Of a stretch of 16,245 nt of DNA, positions 5,940 through 14,447 are shown one piece after another. The position numbers were made by a program, and so were the translations under genes. The number at the start of each line of letters is the position of its first letter. Within the stretch, counting starts at the first letter, position 1. Source of the DNA: an uncultured Collinsella sp. (lineage in GTDB: Bacteria > Actinomycetota > Coriobacteriia > Coriobacteriales > Coriobacteriaceae); contig CAKUHM010000010.1 of the NCBI GenBank assembly GCA_934655835.1, positions 1 through 16,245 of the forward strand, written 5' to 3'. Below the pieces are notes generated by a model. The model worked only from the letters and a program-made list of their open reading frames with translations, made no database searches and had not been told where the DNA came from.

Positions 5940-7313
5940 CTACTCGTCGCCATCGTGCGGATCCGCAGAACCCGCACCCGACGACGCCGGCCTATCTGCC
6001 GAGGACTCGGAATCCTTCTTATCGGTTTCGGCCGGAGCGATCACGCGAATGAGCGAGATGCGCTGGCCACGCATCGACTGCACCTTAAACTTGTACCCCG
6101 CGACCTCAAACACCTCTCCGATGTCGGGCACCGAGTCGCAAAGCTCCAAAATCCAGCCGGCGATGGTCTCATAATCATCGCTTTCCTCGAGCGGCCATCC
6201 AAGCTCAATCGCATCATCGCACGAAAAACGCCCATCGACGAGCCACTCGCGGCGCGAGAGGCGCGTGAGGTACTTGTTATCGGGGTCGAACTCGTCCTCA
6301 ATCTCGCCGACGATCTCCTCGACGATGTCCTCGATGGTGATGATGCCGGCCGTGCCGCCGTACTCGTCCACGACCACCACGATCTGGTCGTGCGAGGTCT
6401 GCATCTCGGACAGCAGCGGCAGAATGTCCTTGGTGTCGGGCACAAAGGTGGCGTCGCGCAAAAAGTCGGCGATGGGCTGGTCACCCTTGCCGTCGAGCGC
6501 GGGCTGAATCAGGTCCTTGATGTGTGCGATGCCCGCCACGTTGTCGGGATCCTCGTGGTAGACGGGGATACGGCTGAAGCCGGTCTGGCGCATGGTGGAT
6601 AGCACGTCGGCGACCGTCTCGTCATCCTCGCACATGGTGGTGTCCACGCGCGGCACCATGACCTCGCGGGCAACGGTGTCGCCCAGGTCGAAGATCTCGT
6701 GGATCATGCGCTTTTCCTCGTCGAGCAGGTCGTCCTGCTCCGAGACCATGTACTTGATCTCTTCCTCCGAGACGTTCTGGCGGTCATCGGCGCTCTTGAT
6801 GCGCAGGATGCGGGCCAGGCCGTCGGAGCAAGCGCCGGTCAGCCACACGAGCGGGCGGGCGATCTTCTGGAACACGGAAAGCGGCCCCACGACCTGCTTG
6901 GACACGCCCTCGGCGTTGGCCAGGCCAATGCGCTTGGGCACGAGCTCGCCAATCACGATGGACACGAAGGCGACGGCGACGGTAATGATGACCGGTGCCA
7001 GCCCGCGCGCGATGGCGGAGAGCGGCGCGATGCCGAAGCTCATGAGCCACGTGGCGAGCGGGTCGGACAGGCTCGTCGAGGCGACGGCAGACGAGGCGAA
7101 GCCCACGAGCGTGATGGCGACCTGAATGGTGGCCAGCAGCTGGTCGGAGTCGGCGGCCAGCTTAATGGCGCGCTCGGCACGCTTGTCGCCCTCCTCGGCC
7201 TCGTGCTCCAGCACGGCGCGCTTGGCCGTGGTGAGGGCCATCTCGGACATAGAGAAGTAGCCGTTGATGAGGGTCAAAACGAGGGTGGTGATAAGGGAGA
7301 TGGTTATGTCCAT
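5940..7313 (-). CDS. CNNM/CorC-family transporter (DUF21, CBS pair, CorC_HlyC)
   Basis: A 457-residue inner-membrane protein. The DUF21/CNNM membrane domain covers 1-180, with the family motifs NGYFSMSEMAL near the start and GELVPKRIGL at 122-131. Two CBS motifs follow (about 215-275, VMVPRVDTTM..FSRIPVY; and 283-340, VVVVDEYGGTAGIITIEDIVEEIVGEI). A CorC_HlyC domain covers about 352-425, and the tail is short, acidic and Ser-rich. Members of the family export or exchange Mg2+ (CorC/MpfA) or Na+/Mg2+; annotation as 'hemolysin' is historical. The acidic CBS region is usually the Mg-ATP regulatory part. ATG 7313 is favoured because DUF21 starts immediately, but the only good Shine-Dalgarno (GGAGG, 7333-7329) is 15 bases away. 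The cyanophycin-synthetase-like gene follows after 24 bases. Confidence 0.92.
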   Translation of the reverse strand: MDITISLITTLVLTLINGYFSMSEMALTTAKRAVLEHEAEEGDKRAERAIKLAADSDQLLATIQVAITLVGFASSAVASTSLSDPLATWLMSFGIAPLSAIARGLAPVIITVAVAFVSIVIGELVPKRIGLANAEGVSKQVVGPLSVFQKIARPLVWLTGACSDGLARILRIKSADDRQNVSEEEIKYMVSEQDDLLDEEKRMIHEIFDLGDTVAREVMVPRVDTTMCEDDETVADVLSTMRQTGFSRIPVYHEDPDNVAGIAHIKDLIQPALDGKGDQPIADFLRDATFVPDTKDILPLLSEMQTSHDQIVVVVDEYGGTAGIITIEDIVEEIVGEIEDEFDPDNKYLTRLSRREWLVDGRFSCDDAIELGWPLEESDDYETIAGWILELCDSVPDIGEVFEVAGYKFKVQSMRGQRISLIRVIAPAETDKKDSESSADRPASSGAGSADPHDGDE

Positions 7314-7424
7314 CGGGAGTTTCTCGAACCTCCAAGATTCGGGACGTTGGCAGGAGACGTAGTTGGCGGGTAAGACGGTTGCGCCCGACGGCCACCTGGG
7401 CGGATCCGCGGGCAGGCTCGGTCG

Positions 7425-8108
7425 TTAGATTACGAAGAGGATCACCGCCATGAACTGGAAGATGCTGCCGGCGAGCACCCACAGGTGAAACACGCTGTGC
7501 AGGTAGCGCACGTTTTTGGCGATGTAGAACGGCACGCCCACGGTGTAGCACACGCCGCCGACAGCGAGCAGGGCAAGTGCCACGGGGTTGAGCAGCGACA
7601 CGAGCTCGGGCAGCTTAAAGACGACGAGCCAGCCCATCAGCAGATAGACCAGGCCGCTTACCCAATGCGGCTGGCGCTCGCGCAAAAAACACTCGAGGGC
7701 GATCCCGACGATGGCGATGGCCCATACGGCAAAGAACAGCGCGGCACCGCCGTCGTCTGCCAACGTGATAAGGCAAAACGGCGTATAGCTGCCCGCAATG
7801 AGCAGGTAGATGCAGCTGTGGTCGATGATGCGGAATACGCGCTTGGCGCGCTCGGGCTGAATCGCGTGATAGAGCGTGGAGGCCAGGTATTCGAGGATGA
7901 TGCTGACGCCGTAGACGATCGCCGCGGCCATATGTGCCGGGCCGCCACCGCGCAGGGCAGCGAATACGATCAGAAGTACGAGGCCCGCGATGCCCAGCAG
8001 GCAGCCGACACCATGGGTGACGGAGTTCATGATCTCCTCGCCCACCGTGTACTGCGGAACGGCCGCGGCCTTAGGTCGCGGCTTGGAACTGTCGCTCGAA
8101 TCGGACAT
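7425..8108 (-). CDS. trhA: TrhA/hemolysin III (PAQR-family) membrane protein
   Basis: About 227 residues from MSDSSDSSKP (ATG 8108), with seven hydrophobic helices. Family motifs are present in order: VGEEIMNSVTHGVG, SIILEYLASTLYHAI, DHSCIYLLIAGSYTPF and LHSVFHLWVLAGSIFQF. The conserved Ser, His and Asp residues include the metal-binding set of the PAQR (progestin and adipoQ receptor) hydrolase-like fold. Bacterial members are linked to membrane-lipid homeostasis, and the hemolysin name is historical. An upstream ATG at 8129 would give 234 residues, but it lies within about 10 bases of the inferred transcription start and has no ribosome-binding site; 8108 has GGAGG 11 bases upstream. The CNNM gene follows after 111 bases with no terminator visible in between. 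Confidence 0.9.
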   Translation of the reverse strand: MSDSSDSSKPRPKAAAVPQYTVGEEIMNSVTHGVGCLLGIAGLVLLIVFAALRGGGPAHMAAAIVYGVSIILEYLASTLYHAIQPERAKRVFRIIDHSCIYLLIAGSYTPFCLITLADDGGAALFFAVWAIAIVGIALECFLRERQPHWVSGLVYLLMGWLVVFKLPELVSLLNPVALALLAVGGVCYTVGVPFYIAKNVRYLHSVFHLWVLAGSIFQFMAVILFVI

Positions 8109-8143
8109 GCCGGTTACATCCTCCAACATAAATAGTTCTCAAC

Positions 8144-8181
8144 ACTATATCAAAGCGTCTGGGTACGTGCGAAATTTGCAC
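8144..8181 (-). promoter_or_regulatory. trhA promoter with overlapping imperfect palindrome
   Basis: The minus strand has -10 TATAGT (8149-8144) preceded by TGA, and TTCGCA (8173-8168) 18 bases upstream as a 4/6 -35. The 15-bp near-palindrome GTGCGAAATTTGCAC (8167-8181, one mismatched pair) covers the -35, a natural place for a repressor. Confidence 0.45.
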
Positions 8182-8215
8182 CTTACGTGACCCTTTGTTT
8201 ACCCATTCTTTGCTT

Positions 8216-8245
8216 GTTGACGCATCAACGGCGAACATCCATAAT
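8216..8245 (+). promoter_or_regulatory. sigma70 promoter of the hydrolase gene with operator 1
   Basis: TTGACG (8217-8222), a 17-base spacer and CATAAT (8240-8245) form a good sigma70-type promoter, with transcription starting near 8252. The palindrome GTTGACGCATCAAC (8216-8229) overlaps the -35. Confidence 0.65.
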
Positions 8246-8260
8246 GCGCTTGCATTAAAT

Positions 8261-8274
8261 GTTGATGTATTAAC
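8261..8274 (+). promoter_or_regulatory. Second copy of operator palindrome (operator 2)
   Basis: GTTGATGTATTAAC matches operator 1 at 11 of 14 positions, with the differences conserving the pattern GTTGAYGYATYAAC. It lies just after the inferred transcription start, 45 bp centre to centre from operator 1. The flanking bases extend the palindrome (AT...AT). This is the layout of a dimeric or looping repressor; no regulator gene is in the window. Confidence 0.55.
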
Positions 8275-8294
8275 ATCTTATAGGAGAGCGATTT

Positions 8295-9260
8295 ATGGCT
8301 GAAAATAAACGTCCTCATCGGAGCCTTAAGATAGCCTGCATCGCCGTGGCGGTGCTCGTTGTCGCACTACTCGGATTTGCCGGCAACTTTTTGTTCGACT
8401 TCGCGCTGAACCCTCGCGCTCCATACACCATGAAGATGATGCAGGACAGCAAGAACGCCGAAAAGGGCGAGCAGATGGATGCCGAGGAGACCGAAGCGCG
8501 GGCTTGGTTTAAGCAGAGCCGCGAGAGCAGCAGTCTTACCGCAGATGACGGGACTGAACTAGCTGCCTGGTATTTCGCGGCATCGGAGAACACGCACGAT
8601 TATGCCGTCTGCCTGCACGGATATACGAACGAGCCCATCGGCATGGCACGATACGTCAAGCGCTTCCACGACCGCGGCATGAACGTGCTCGCGCCCGCCG
8701 CCCGCGCCCACGAGCGTTCCGGCGGCGACTACATCGGCATGGGCTGGCCCGAGCGACTCGATGTCGTCGCGTGGATCGGGCGGATTGTTGCGGCAGACCC
8801 CAAGGCGCGCATCCTGGTCTTTGGTGAGTCGATGGGCGCGGCAACCGCTATGAACGTGGCGGGGGAATCTCTACCGGCAAACGTGAAGTGCATTATCGAG
8901 GACTGCGGCTATACGAGTGTTTGGGACGAGTTTTCTCTGCAGCTCAAGGATGTATTTGGCTTACCCAGTTTTCCGCTGCTCGACGTGGCCAATCTGGTGT
9001 GCAACGTGCGCGCGGGCTACGATTTTCATAAGGCCAGCAGCGTGGAGCAGCTCAAACACGCAAAGGTCCCCATGCTATTTATCCATGGCGACCAGGACAC
9101 CTTTGTGCCGTACAGCATGCTCGACCAAAACTACGAGGCGTGTGTCAGCAAGGTCAAGCAAAAGCTCACCGTCCACGGCGCCACCCACGCCAAGAGCGCG
9201 CAGGTCGACCCCGAGCTCTACTGGAACACGGTCAACGACTTCCTCGACGCTAACTTTTAG
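8295..9260 (+). CDS. Membrane-anchored alpha/beta hydrolase
   Basis: A 321-residue protein, the only plus-strand gene here. A signal-anchor helix lies at about 12-35, followed by an extracytoplasmic alpha/beta-hydrolase domain. The oxyanion region is CLHGYTNEP (106-114). The nucleophile elbow is GESMG with Ser179, the acid is Asp268 in HGDQD, and the base is His298 in GATHAKS, so the catalytic triad is complete. The sequence type resembles the YqkD/BEM46-like hydrolases, usually esterase-, peptidase- or thioesterase-like, with natural substrates unknown. ATG 8295 has AGGAGAG about seven bases upstream. The gene has its own promoter with a pair of operator-like palindromes, so expression is probably switched by a repressor. 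It ends at a 132-bp inverted-repeat element and a bidirectional terminator shared with the DUF362 gene. Confidence 0.88.
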   Translation: MAENKRPHRSLKIACIAVAVLVVALLGFAGNFLFDFALNPRAPYTMKMMQDSKNAEKGEQMDAEETEARAWFKQSRESSSLTADDGTELAAWYFAASENTHDYAVCLHGYTNEPIGMARYVKRFHDRGMNVLAPAARAHERSGGDYIGMGWPERLDVVAWIGRIVAADPKARILVFGESMGAATAMNVAGESLPANVKCIIEDCGYTSVWDEFSLQLKDVFGLPSFPLLDVANLVCNVRAGYDFHKASSVEQLKHAKVPMLFIHGDQDTFVPYSMLDQNYEACVSKVKQKLTVHGATHAKSAQVDPELYWNTVNDFLDANF

Positions 9261-9297
9261 GCAAATAGCGGCGTCTGGAGATTTATCTAACCCCCTC

Positions 9298-9429
9298 TTT
9301 TCGGAAGTATGCGGCAAAATCTGGAACTGCCGACCAGACTGCAGTTTTACCAACAATTTATCAGGGGTTTTGTTGCCAAAAAACGCCGTGTGCTCGGCGG
9401 TTTCGAAATTTGCCGCATACTTCCGAAAA
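9298..9429. repeat. 132-bp inverted-repeat element (MITE- or cruciform-like)
   Basis: The ends are a perfect 21-bp inverted repeat: 9298-9318, which reads TTTTCGGAAGTATGCGGCAA plus A, and its complement at 9409-9429. The interior contains further imperfect inverted pairs (CTGG/CCAG; ACAA near 9352 with TTGT near 9370; CGCCG/CGGCG at 9384-9399). It codes for nothing convincing. The right arm overlaps the bases that start the downstream terminator. It could be a small non-autonomous mobile element or a structured 3' RNA. Confidence 0.75.
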
Positions 9430-9462
9430 ACCGCCTGCAAGCACCGTGCTCGCAGGCGGTTT
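9428..9462. terminator. Bidirectional rho-independent terminator
   Basis: A perfect 11-bp stem AAACCGCCTGC (9428-9438) with GCAGGCGGTTT (9452-9462) and a 13-base loop. Reading plus, it is followed by TTTATGTTT after the hydrolase; reading minus, it ends in TTTTT (9430-9426) after the DUF362 gene. It serves both convergent genes. Confidence 0.85.
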
Positions 9463-9511
9463 ATGTTTGAGTTACGCAACAAAAGCGCGCGATTTGTCCA
9501 ATAGCCAGGCG

Positions 9512-10717
9512 CTACTTGACCTCGATGAGCTCGTACTCGCTCGTGCCCAGGCCGATCTTCTCGGCGTGCGCGATGCAGGAGCGCCAGTCGGTGTCGGGAT
9601 GCGTGATGCAGAAGGGATCCTTGGCCTGCTCGCCCTCCAGATGCTCGTGGTTGTGCTCCATCTTGGCGGCGCTCTCGGTGAGCTCGGTGTTAGGAAGCGG
9701 CTCGGATGCCATGACGGCGTCGGCGCAGGCTTGGTCGATGGCAACCGGATCGAAGCTCGCGAACATGCCGATGTCGTTGACGATGGGCGTGTCGTTCTCG
9801 GCGTGGCAGTCGCAGTTGGGGCTGATGTCCATGGCCAGCGAGATGTGGAAGCTCGGGCGACCGTCGACGATGGCCTTGGTGTACTCGGCGATCTTGCAGT
9901 TGAGCACGTCGGCCGCGGCATCGTAATCGGGCTTGATGGCGTCCTGGTTGCACACGCCGATGCAGCGGCCGCAGCCCAGGCAGCGGTCGTGGTCGATGGC
10001 GGCCACGTGCACCGTGCGGGTGCTGCCGTTGGCAAGCTCGCGCTCGCGGGTGTCGTCAAACGAGATGGCATTGTGCGCGCAGATCTTTTCGCAGGCACGG
10101 CAGCCCACGCAATGCTCGGTCACAACGCTCGGCTTGCCGGCGGCGTGCTGCTCCATCTTGCCGGCGCGGCTGCCGCCACCCATGCCCAGGTTCTTCATGG
10201 CGCCGCCAAAGCCGGCCTGTTCATGACCCTTAAAGTGGGTGAGGCTGATCACGACATCGGCGTCCATGAGCGCCTGGCCGATCTTGGCCTCGTGCACGTA
10301 CTCGCCGCCCTCGACCGGGACGAGCTCCTCGTCGGTACCCTTGAGGCCGTCGGCAATGATGACCTGGCAGCCCGTGGCGTACGGGGTAAAGCCGTTCTGG
10401 TAGGCGGTGTCGATGTGCTCGAGTGCGTTTTTGCGGCTACCGACGTAAAGCGTGTTGCAGTCGGTGAGGAAGGGCTTGCCGCCCAGCTCCTTCACGACGT
10501 CCGCGACGGCACGGGCGTAGTTGGGGCGCAGAAAGCTCAGATTGCCCAGCTCACCGAAGTGAATCTTGATAGCGACGAACTTGTTCTCAAAGTCGATCTG
10601 CTCAATGCCGGCGCGGCGAACGAGGCGCTTGAGCTTATCGAGCTGGCTCTCGCGGCCGTGTGTGCGCAGGTTGGTGAAGTACACCTTGGCGGGTGCGACG
10701 GGTGCAGTTGCGGTCAT
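9512..10717 (-). CDS. DUF362 protein with two [4Fe-4S] clusters
   Basis: A 401-residue cytoplasmic protein. The DUF362 domain is split around a ferredoxin insert: residues 48-190 carry KIHFGELGNLSFLRP, THFKGHEQAGFGGAMKNLGMGG and similar family motifs. Residues 203-213 (CVGCRACEKIC) and 246-256 (CLGCGRCIGVC) are two 4Fe-4S binding motifs with the fourth cysteine placed as in bacterial ferredoxins. The domain resumes at about 290 (HISLAMDISPNCDC, with FDPVAIDQAC at 322-331). Length and order are normal for the family. The reaction is not established; electron transfer or a redox role is likely in an anaerobe. ATG 10717 has GAGGGGAT about eight bases upstream. The gene stands alone and ends at the shared terminator at 9428-9462. 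Confidence 0.9.
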   Translation of the reverse strand: MTATAPVAPAKVYFTNLRTHGRESQLDKLKRLVRRAGIEQIDFENKFVAIKIHFGELGNLSFLRPNYARAVADVVKELGGKPFLTDCNTLYVGSRKNALEHIDTAYQNGFTPYATGCQVIIADGLKGTDEELVPVEGGEYVHEAKIGQALMDADVVISLTHFKGHEQAGFGGAMKNLGMGGGSRAGKMEQHAAGKPSVVTEHCVGCRACEKICAHNAISFDDTRERELANGSTRTVHVAAIDHDRCLGCGRCIGVCNQDAIKPDYDAAADVLNCKIAEYTKAIVDGRPSFHISLAMDISPNCDCHAENDTPIVNDIGMFASFDPVAIDQACADAVMASEPLPNTELTESAAKMEHNHEHLEGEQAKDPFCITHPDTDWRSCIAHAEKIGLGTSEYELIEVK

Positions 10718-11046
10718 AGATCTATCCCCTCGGTCTATATGGCGTTACAGACATAAGAGGATGGTACCCATTGGAGTAGGGTCGAAGTCAAGCACGGAAG
10801 CGGGAGCACCTAGTCGTTGGGGACGCTCTTAAACGACTAGTCGTTAGGGACACTCTTTCACTACCCGGCAGCTGGGGACGTTCCTTTCCTGCCGGCAAAT
10901 GGGGGCAGTCCTTACCACCCCGGCCGGCAACCCGGCGAGTCGGCAAAGACTGTCCCCCGACGACTGGTCGTTTAAGTCTGTCCCCAATGACCACTTTTGG
11001 TCGTTTAAGCCTGTCCCCAATGGCTACCCAATGACTACTCGTGGGT
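10718..11046. other. Gene-free spacer filled mostly by a dispersed repeat
   Basis: Between the DUF362 gene and the FtsX-like permease. From 10718 to about 10808 I see only the DUF362 leader; TTGACT (10791-10786) with TACCAT (10766-10761) at 19 bases is a weak promoter candidate. The rest is the repeat described separately. No protein gene is supported here. Confidence 0.6.
10809..11040. repeat. REPIN-like dispersed repeat, copy A
   Basis: The left arm carries two head-to-tail units beginning TAGTCGTTGGGGAC and TAGTCGTTAGGGAC. The right arm carries three units CTGTCCCC(A/C)... (from about 10949) separated by GGTCGTTTAAG, in the opposite orientation, so the element is an inverted array. Between them CCGGCAG (10864-10870) pairs with CTGCCGG (10888-10894). 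10862-11029 aligns to copy B at 14535-14700. Such 'GGGGACAG' elements often go with RAYT (Y1-type) transposases, but none is encoded here; that link is inference. Confidence 0.75.
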
Positions 11047-13713
11047 TTATTCCTGCACTTTGAGAGCCTCGGCCAGGGGGACGCGCTTGATGGAGCGCGT
11101 GTGCAGCAGCGCCACGACCAGGTAGGTCGCAAAGCCGATGCCGACACACGCCGCCATGGACCAAGCGGGCACGTAGATCTCGATATTGCCGTTGTAGGCG
11201 AGCAGCATCGAACGGAAGATGGCCGTAAGCGAGCCGATGATCACGGGCAGGCTCAGCACGAGCGACGCCGCCACGCACAGCGTGATCGAGCGGATGTACA
11301 GGTGCGAGATCTCGCCGTCGCGATAGCCAAAGACCTTCATGTAGCTGATCGAGCGGGCGCTATGGTCGATGACGGCCTTGGTCAGCAGATACATAAACAG
11401 CAGGAAGATGAACACCGCGAGCCCGACCATCATGCCGATCATGTCGCTCATCATGCCGATAAACTGGTCACCCACGGCGCGCATGTCGTCGGGCGTAGTG
11501 TCGCCGGCAAAGTAGCGTGCGTCAAGGTCGAGCTTCTCGTCGCTCACGTAGCCGTTAAAGTAGGCAGCGTCGTTGCCGAACAGCTCGTTAAAGTCGTCGA
11601 TGCTCATGTAGATATTCATGTCCGACTTGGAGCCCCAGATGCAGTCCTTGCCCTCGTACTCAAGGGAATAGTCCTTGCCCTCGTACTTGTCGTGGAGCGT
11701 GACCTTCTGCCCCTCGCTCCAGCCAAACTTGTCGAGCAGGCCGCCGCCAAAGACGACACGTCCGTCGCCCACATCCAGCCCTTTCCAGTAGCGCGAATCG
11801 GACGAGACGCCGTAGACGGAGATCGTCTCCTGCCCATTTCCATCGCCGCGGTCGTATTGCAGCTGGTAGACGGCGTATTTCTCGGCCTGTGCAATCTTAT
11901 CCGCACCGTTGTCGGTCGTGTTGACGGGGTGAATGTCGTCGTTGTCGGTATCGATCTTCGAGGCCTTATCGATCAGATTGATGGTCTCGTCACGGTCGCA
12001 ACCAAGAGCATCGGCAAGATCGTCGAGGCGCGCGTAGAGGGCATCCTTCTTATCCTGAACCGTTGCGAGCGCATCCTGCGCTGTAGTCAGGCTCTCGGCA
12101 GACGGAGCGCTGGTCGCAGCATCGGCCGCCGCCTGCGCGGCATCGACCGCGTCGTCAAGCTCGTCGTCGGCATCTTGGGCGGCAGTGAGGAGCGCGCCGT
12201 CCACCGACTGCAGACGCTCGAGCGCCGACCACTGCCCGCGTTCCTCGGCGGTGCCTTCAAGCTCCAACGGCGCCTTGAGCGTGTACTGGTGCTCGGCGAC
12301 AAGACTTGTCTCCAGGTTGTCCGCGTAGTGGGTCATCGTGGGTAGGATCGCCAGGCCAAAGAGCAGCAGCAGTGACGCAAACGCGATACCCACGAAGAGC
12401 GTGGCGAAGTTGCCCAGATTGCGCAGGAAGATGCGTAGGCGGAAGCGAGAGACGAAACCCATGCGCTCCGGCAGCTGAAAACCGCGCTTGGTACCCGACT
12501 TGCCGCCCGCCTCGTGACGAAGAAACTGCAGCGGGGTCTTTCCCATCTTACGGAGCAGGCCCACCAGCGTAATGAGGATGAGCGCGAAGGCAGGAACCAC
12601 GGCGCACTTCACAAAGATCTCCCAGCTCCAGTACACCTGGAAGGGTGGCAGGCTGTACGAGCCGTAATAGAGACTGCGCATGGGCTCGGTAAAGAACACG
12701 ACGCCGAGCGCGGTGCCCAGCAGCGCCGCGAGCACGCCCACGATGGCGGGAAGCGCAAGGTAGTGCAGCACGATCTCGCGACGGCGATAGCCGCTGGCGA
12801 GCAGCGTGCCGATGATGGCGCTCTCCTCCTCGATAGTGGCGTCGGTGAGCACCACAAAGACAAACGCCATGATCACGATGATGATGTCGAGCAGCGTCGT
12901 CCACATCATGGAGTCGCCGTCCACATCGTCGCGCGCATAGCCGATACCCTGGTTGGAATCGGCATCGGTCAGGTCGTCCACGCGCGCATCGGCATCCACC
13001 AGCGCCTCGATCATATCCTGCTCGGCATCGATACGGTCCGCGGTGGAGAGGTCGCGGTCGTTAAAGGTAAAGGAGTAGGTGTAGGCGGGCGCACCGCCGG
13101 CGTCCTCGAGCGTGGCAAAGCCGGCGTCGGTCACTTCGGCCACGCCATAGGTGATAGTGTTGACCGTAAAGTCGGAGTTGTTGAGGAACAGCGCCTGGCT
13201 ATCGGGCTGCGTCATGATGCCGCAGATGGTGTAGGTGCGGCCCTCGAGTGCAACCTTATCGCCCACGGCAAGATCGTTGTTGGTGGCAAAGACGCGGTCG
13301 ATGGCCACCTCGTCGTCCGCGCGGGGCTCCTTGCCTTCGCAGTAGGACGCGATATCGACCTTGGTGCGGTGCGCGTAGGTGCGCAGCGTGCGCTTGGTGC
13401 CGTCGTCGCCGGACGCCTTTTTGATAATGGCGTCGATGGAGAAGTTCTTGTAGAGCGTGACGCCGCCGACGTCCTCTGCCGCATCCTCGGCGGCTTTGAG
13501 CTGGTCGTCGGTCGCCTCGAAGGAGGTGGTCACGCGGCCGTCCTCGATGGTGTACTCGTCGCGCATGTCGTCGATAAGGCAGCCGATAGAATGTGCTGCG
13601 AGCAAAAAGCCTGACGTAAGGGCGATGCTTCCGCACATAAGCAAAAAGATGCCCAGGTACTTGCCGATATTGCGGCGCAGCTCGCGGGGGAGTCGTTTTG
13701 CGAGAGGTGACAT
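11047..13713 (-). CDS. FtsX-type ABC transporter permease with coiled-coil insertion
   Basis: An 888-residue inner-membrane protein. The open frame extends to 13986, but that part is a shadow of the ATPase gene in another frame. I place the start at the ATG at 13713 (MSPLAKRLPRELRRNIGKYL), eight bases after the ATPase stop and behind a weak GGTAGGCGG site. About eight transmembrane helices lie near 19-40, 271-290, 318-341, 366-387, 434-457, 758-780, 807-832 and 847-870. Between the first two and between helices five and six lie large extracytoplasmic regions. The second contains an Ala/Asp-rich predicted coiled coil (about 491-585) plus a beta-rich part. This layout fits the MacB/FtsX-type (type VII) exporters or mechanotransmitters. 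The partner ATPase is the gene just upstream. The substrate could be a peptide, lipid or lipoprotein; nothing in the sequence settles it. Confidence 0.88.
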   Translation of the reverse strand: MSPLAKRLPRELRRNIGKYLGIFLLMCGSIALTSGFLLAAHSIGCLIDDMRDEYTIEDGRVTTSFEATDDQLKAAEDAAEDVGGVTLYKNFSIDAIIKKASGDDGTKRTLRTYAHRTKVDIASYCEGKEPRADDEVAIDRVFATNNDLAVGDKVALEGRTYTICGIMTQPDSQALFLNNSDFTVNTITYGVAEVTDAGFATLEDAGGAPAYTYSFTFNDRDLSTADRIDAEQDMIEALVDADARVDDLTDADSNQGIGYARDDVDGDSMMWTTLLDIIIVIMAFVFVVLTDATIEEESAIIGTLLASGYRRREIVLHYLALPAIVGVLAALLGTALGVVFFTEPMRSLYYGSYSLPPFQVYWSWEIFVKCAVVPAFALILITLVGLLRKMGKTPLQFLRHEAGGKSGTKRGFQLPERMGFVSRFRLRIFLRNLGNFATLFVGIAFASLLLLFGLAILPTMTHYADNLETSLVAEHQYTLKAPLELEGTAEERGQWSALERLQSVDGALLTAAQDADDELDDAVDAAQAAADAATSAPSAESLTTAQDALATVQDKKDALYARLDDLADALGCDRDETINLIDKASKIDTDNDDIHPVNTTDNGADKIAQAEKYAVYQLQYDRGDGNGQETISVYGVSSDSRYWKGLDVGDGRVVFGGGLLDKFGWSEGQKVTLHDKYEGKDYSLEYEGKDCIWGSKSDMNIYMSIDDFNELFGNDAAYFNGYVSDEKLDLDARYFAGDTTPDDMRAVGDQFIGMMSDMIGMMVGLAVFIFLLFMYLLTKAVIDHSARSISYMKVFGYRDGEISHLYIRSITLCVAASLVLSLPVIIGSLTAIFRSMLLAYNGNIEIYVPAWSMAACVGIGFATYLVVALLHTRSIKRVPLAEALKVQE

Positions 13714-13721
13714 GGCGCCGC

Positions 13722-14447
<726 letters not shown>

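Noticed and set aside
4806..6602. 598-codon open frame on the plus strand opposite the YtxH, CphA-N-like and CNNM genes
   Set aside because: It lies antisense to three genes with clear domains, has Arg/Gly/His-rich shadow composition and no own start context; it is a by-product of high GC.
9410..10756. 448-codon plus-strand frame opposite the DUF362 gene
   Set aside because: Shadow; starts inside the inverted repeat and crosses the terminator.
10862..11029. CRISPR array
   Set aside because: The repeated units are short, of unequal spacing and in both orientations, and there are no unique spacers or cas genes.
11041..12345. 434-codon plus-strand frame opposite the FtsX permease
   Set aside because: Shadow of the coiled-coil and permease region; no domain recognisable.
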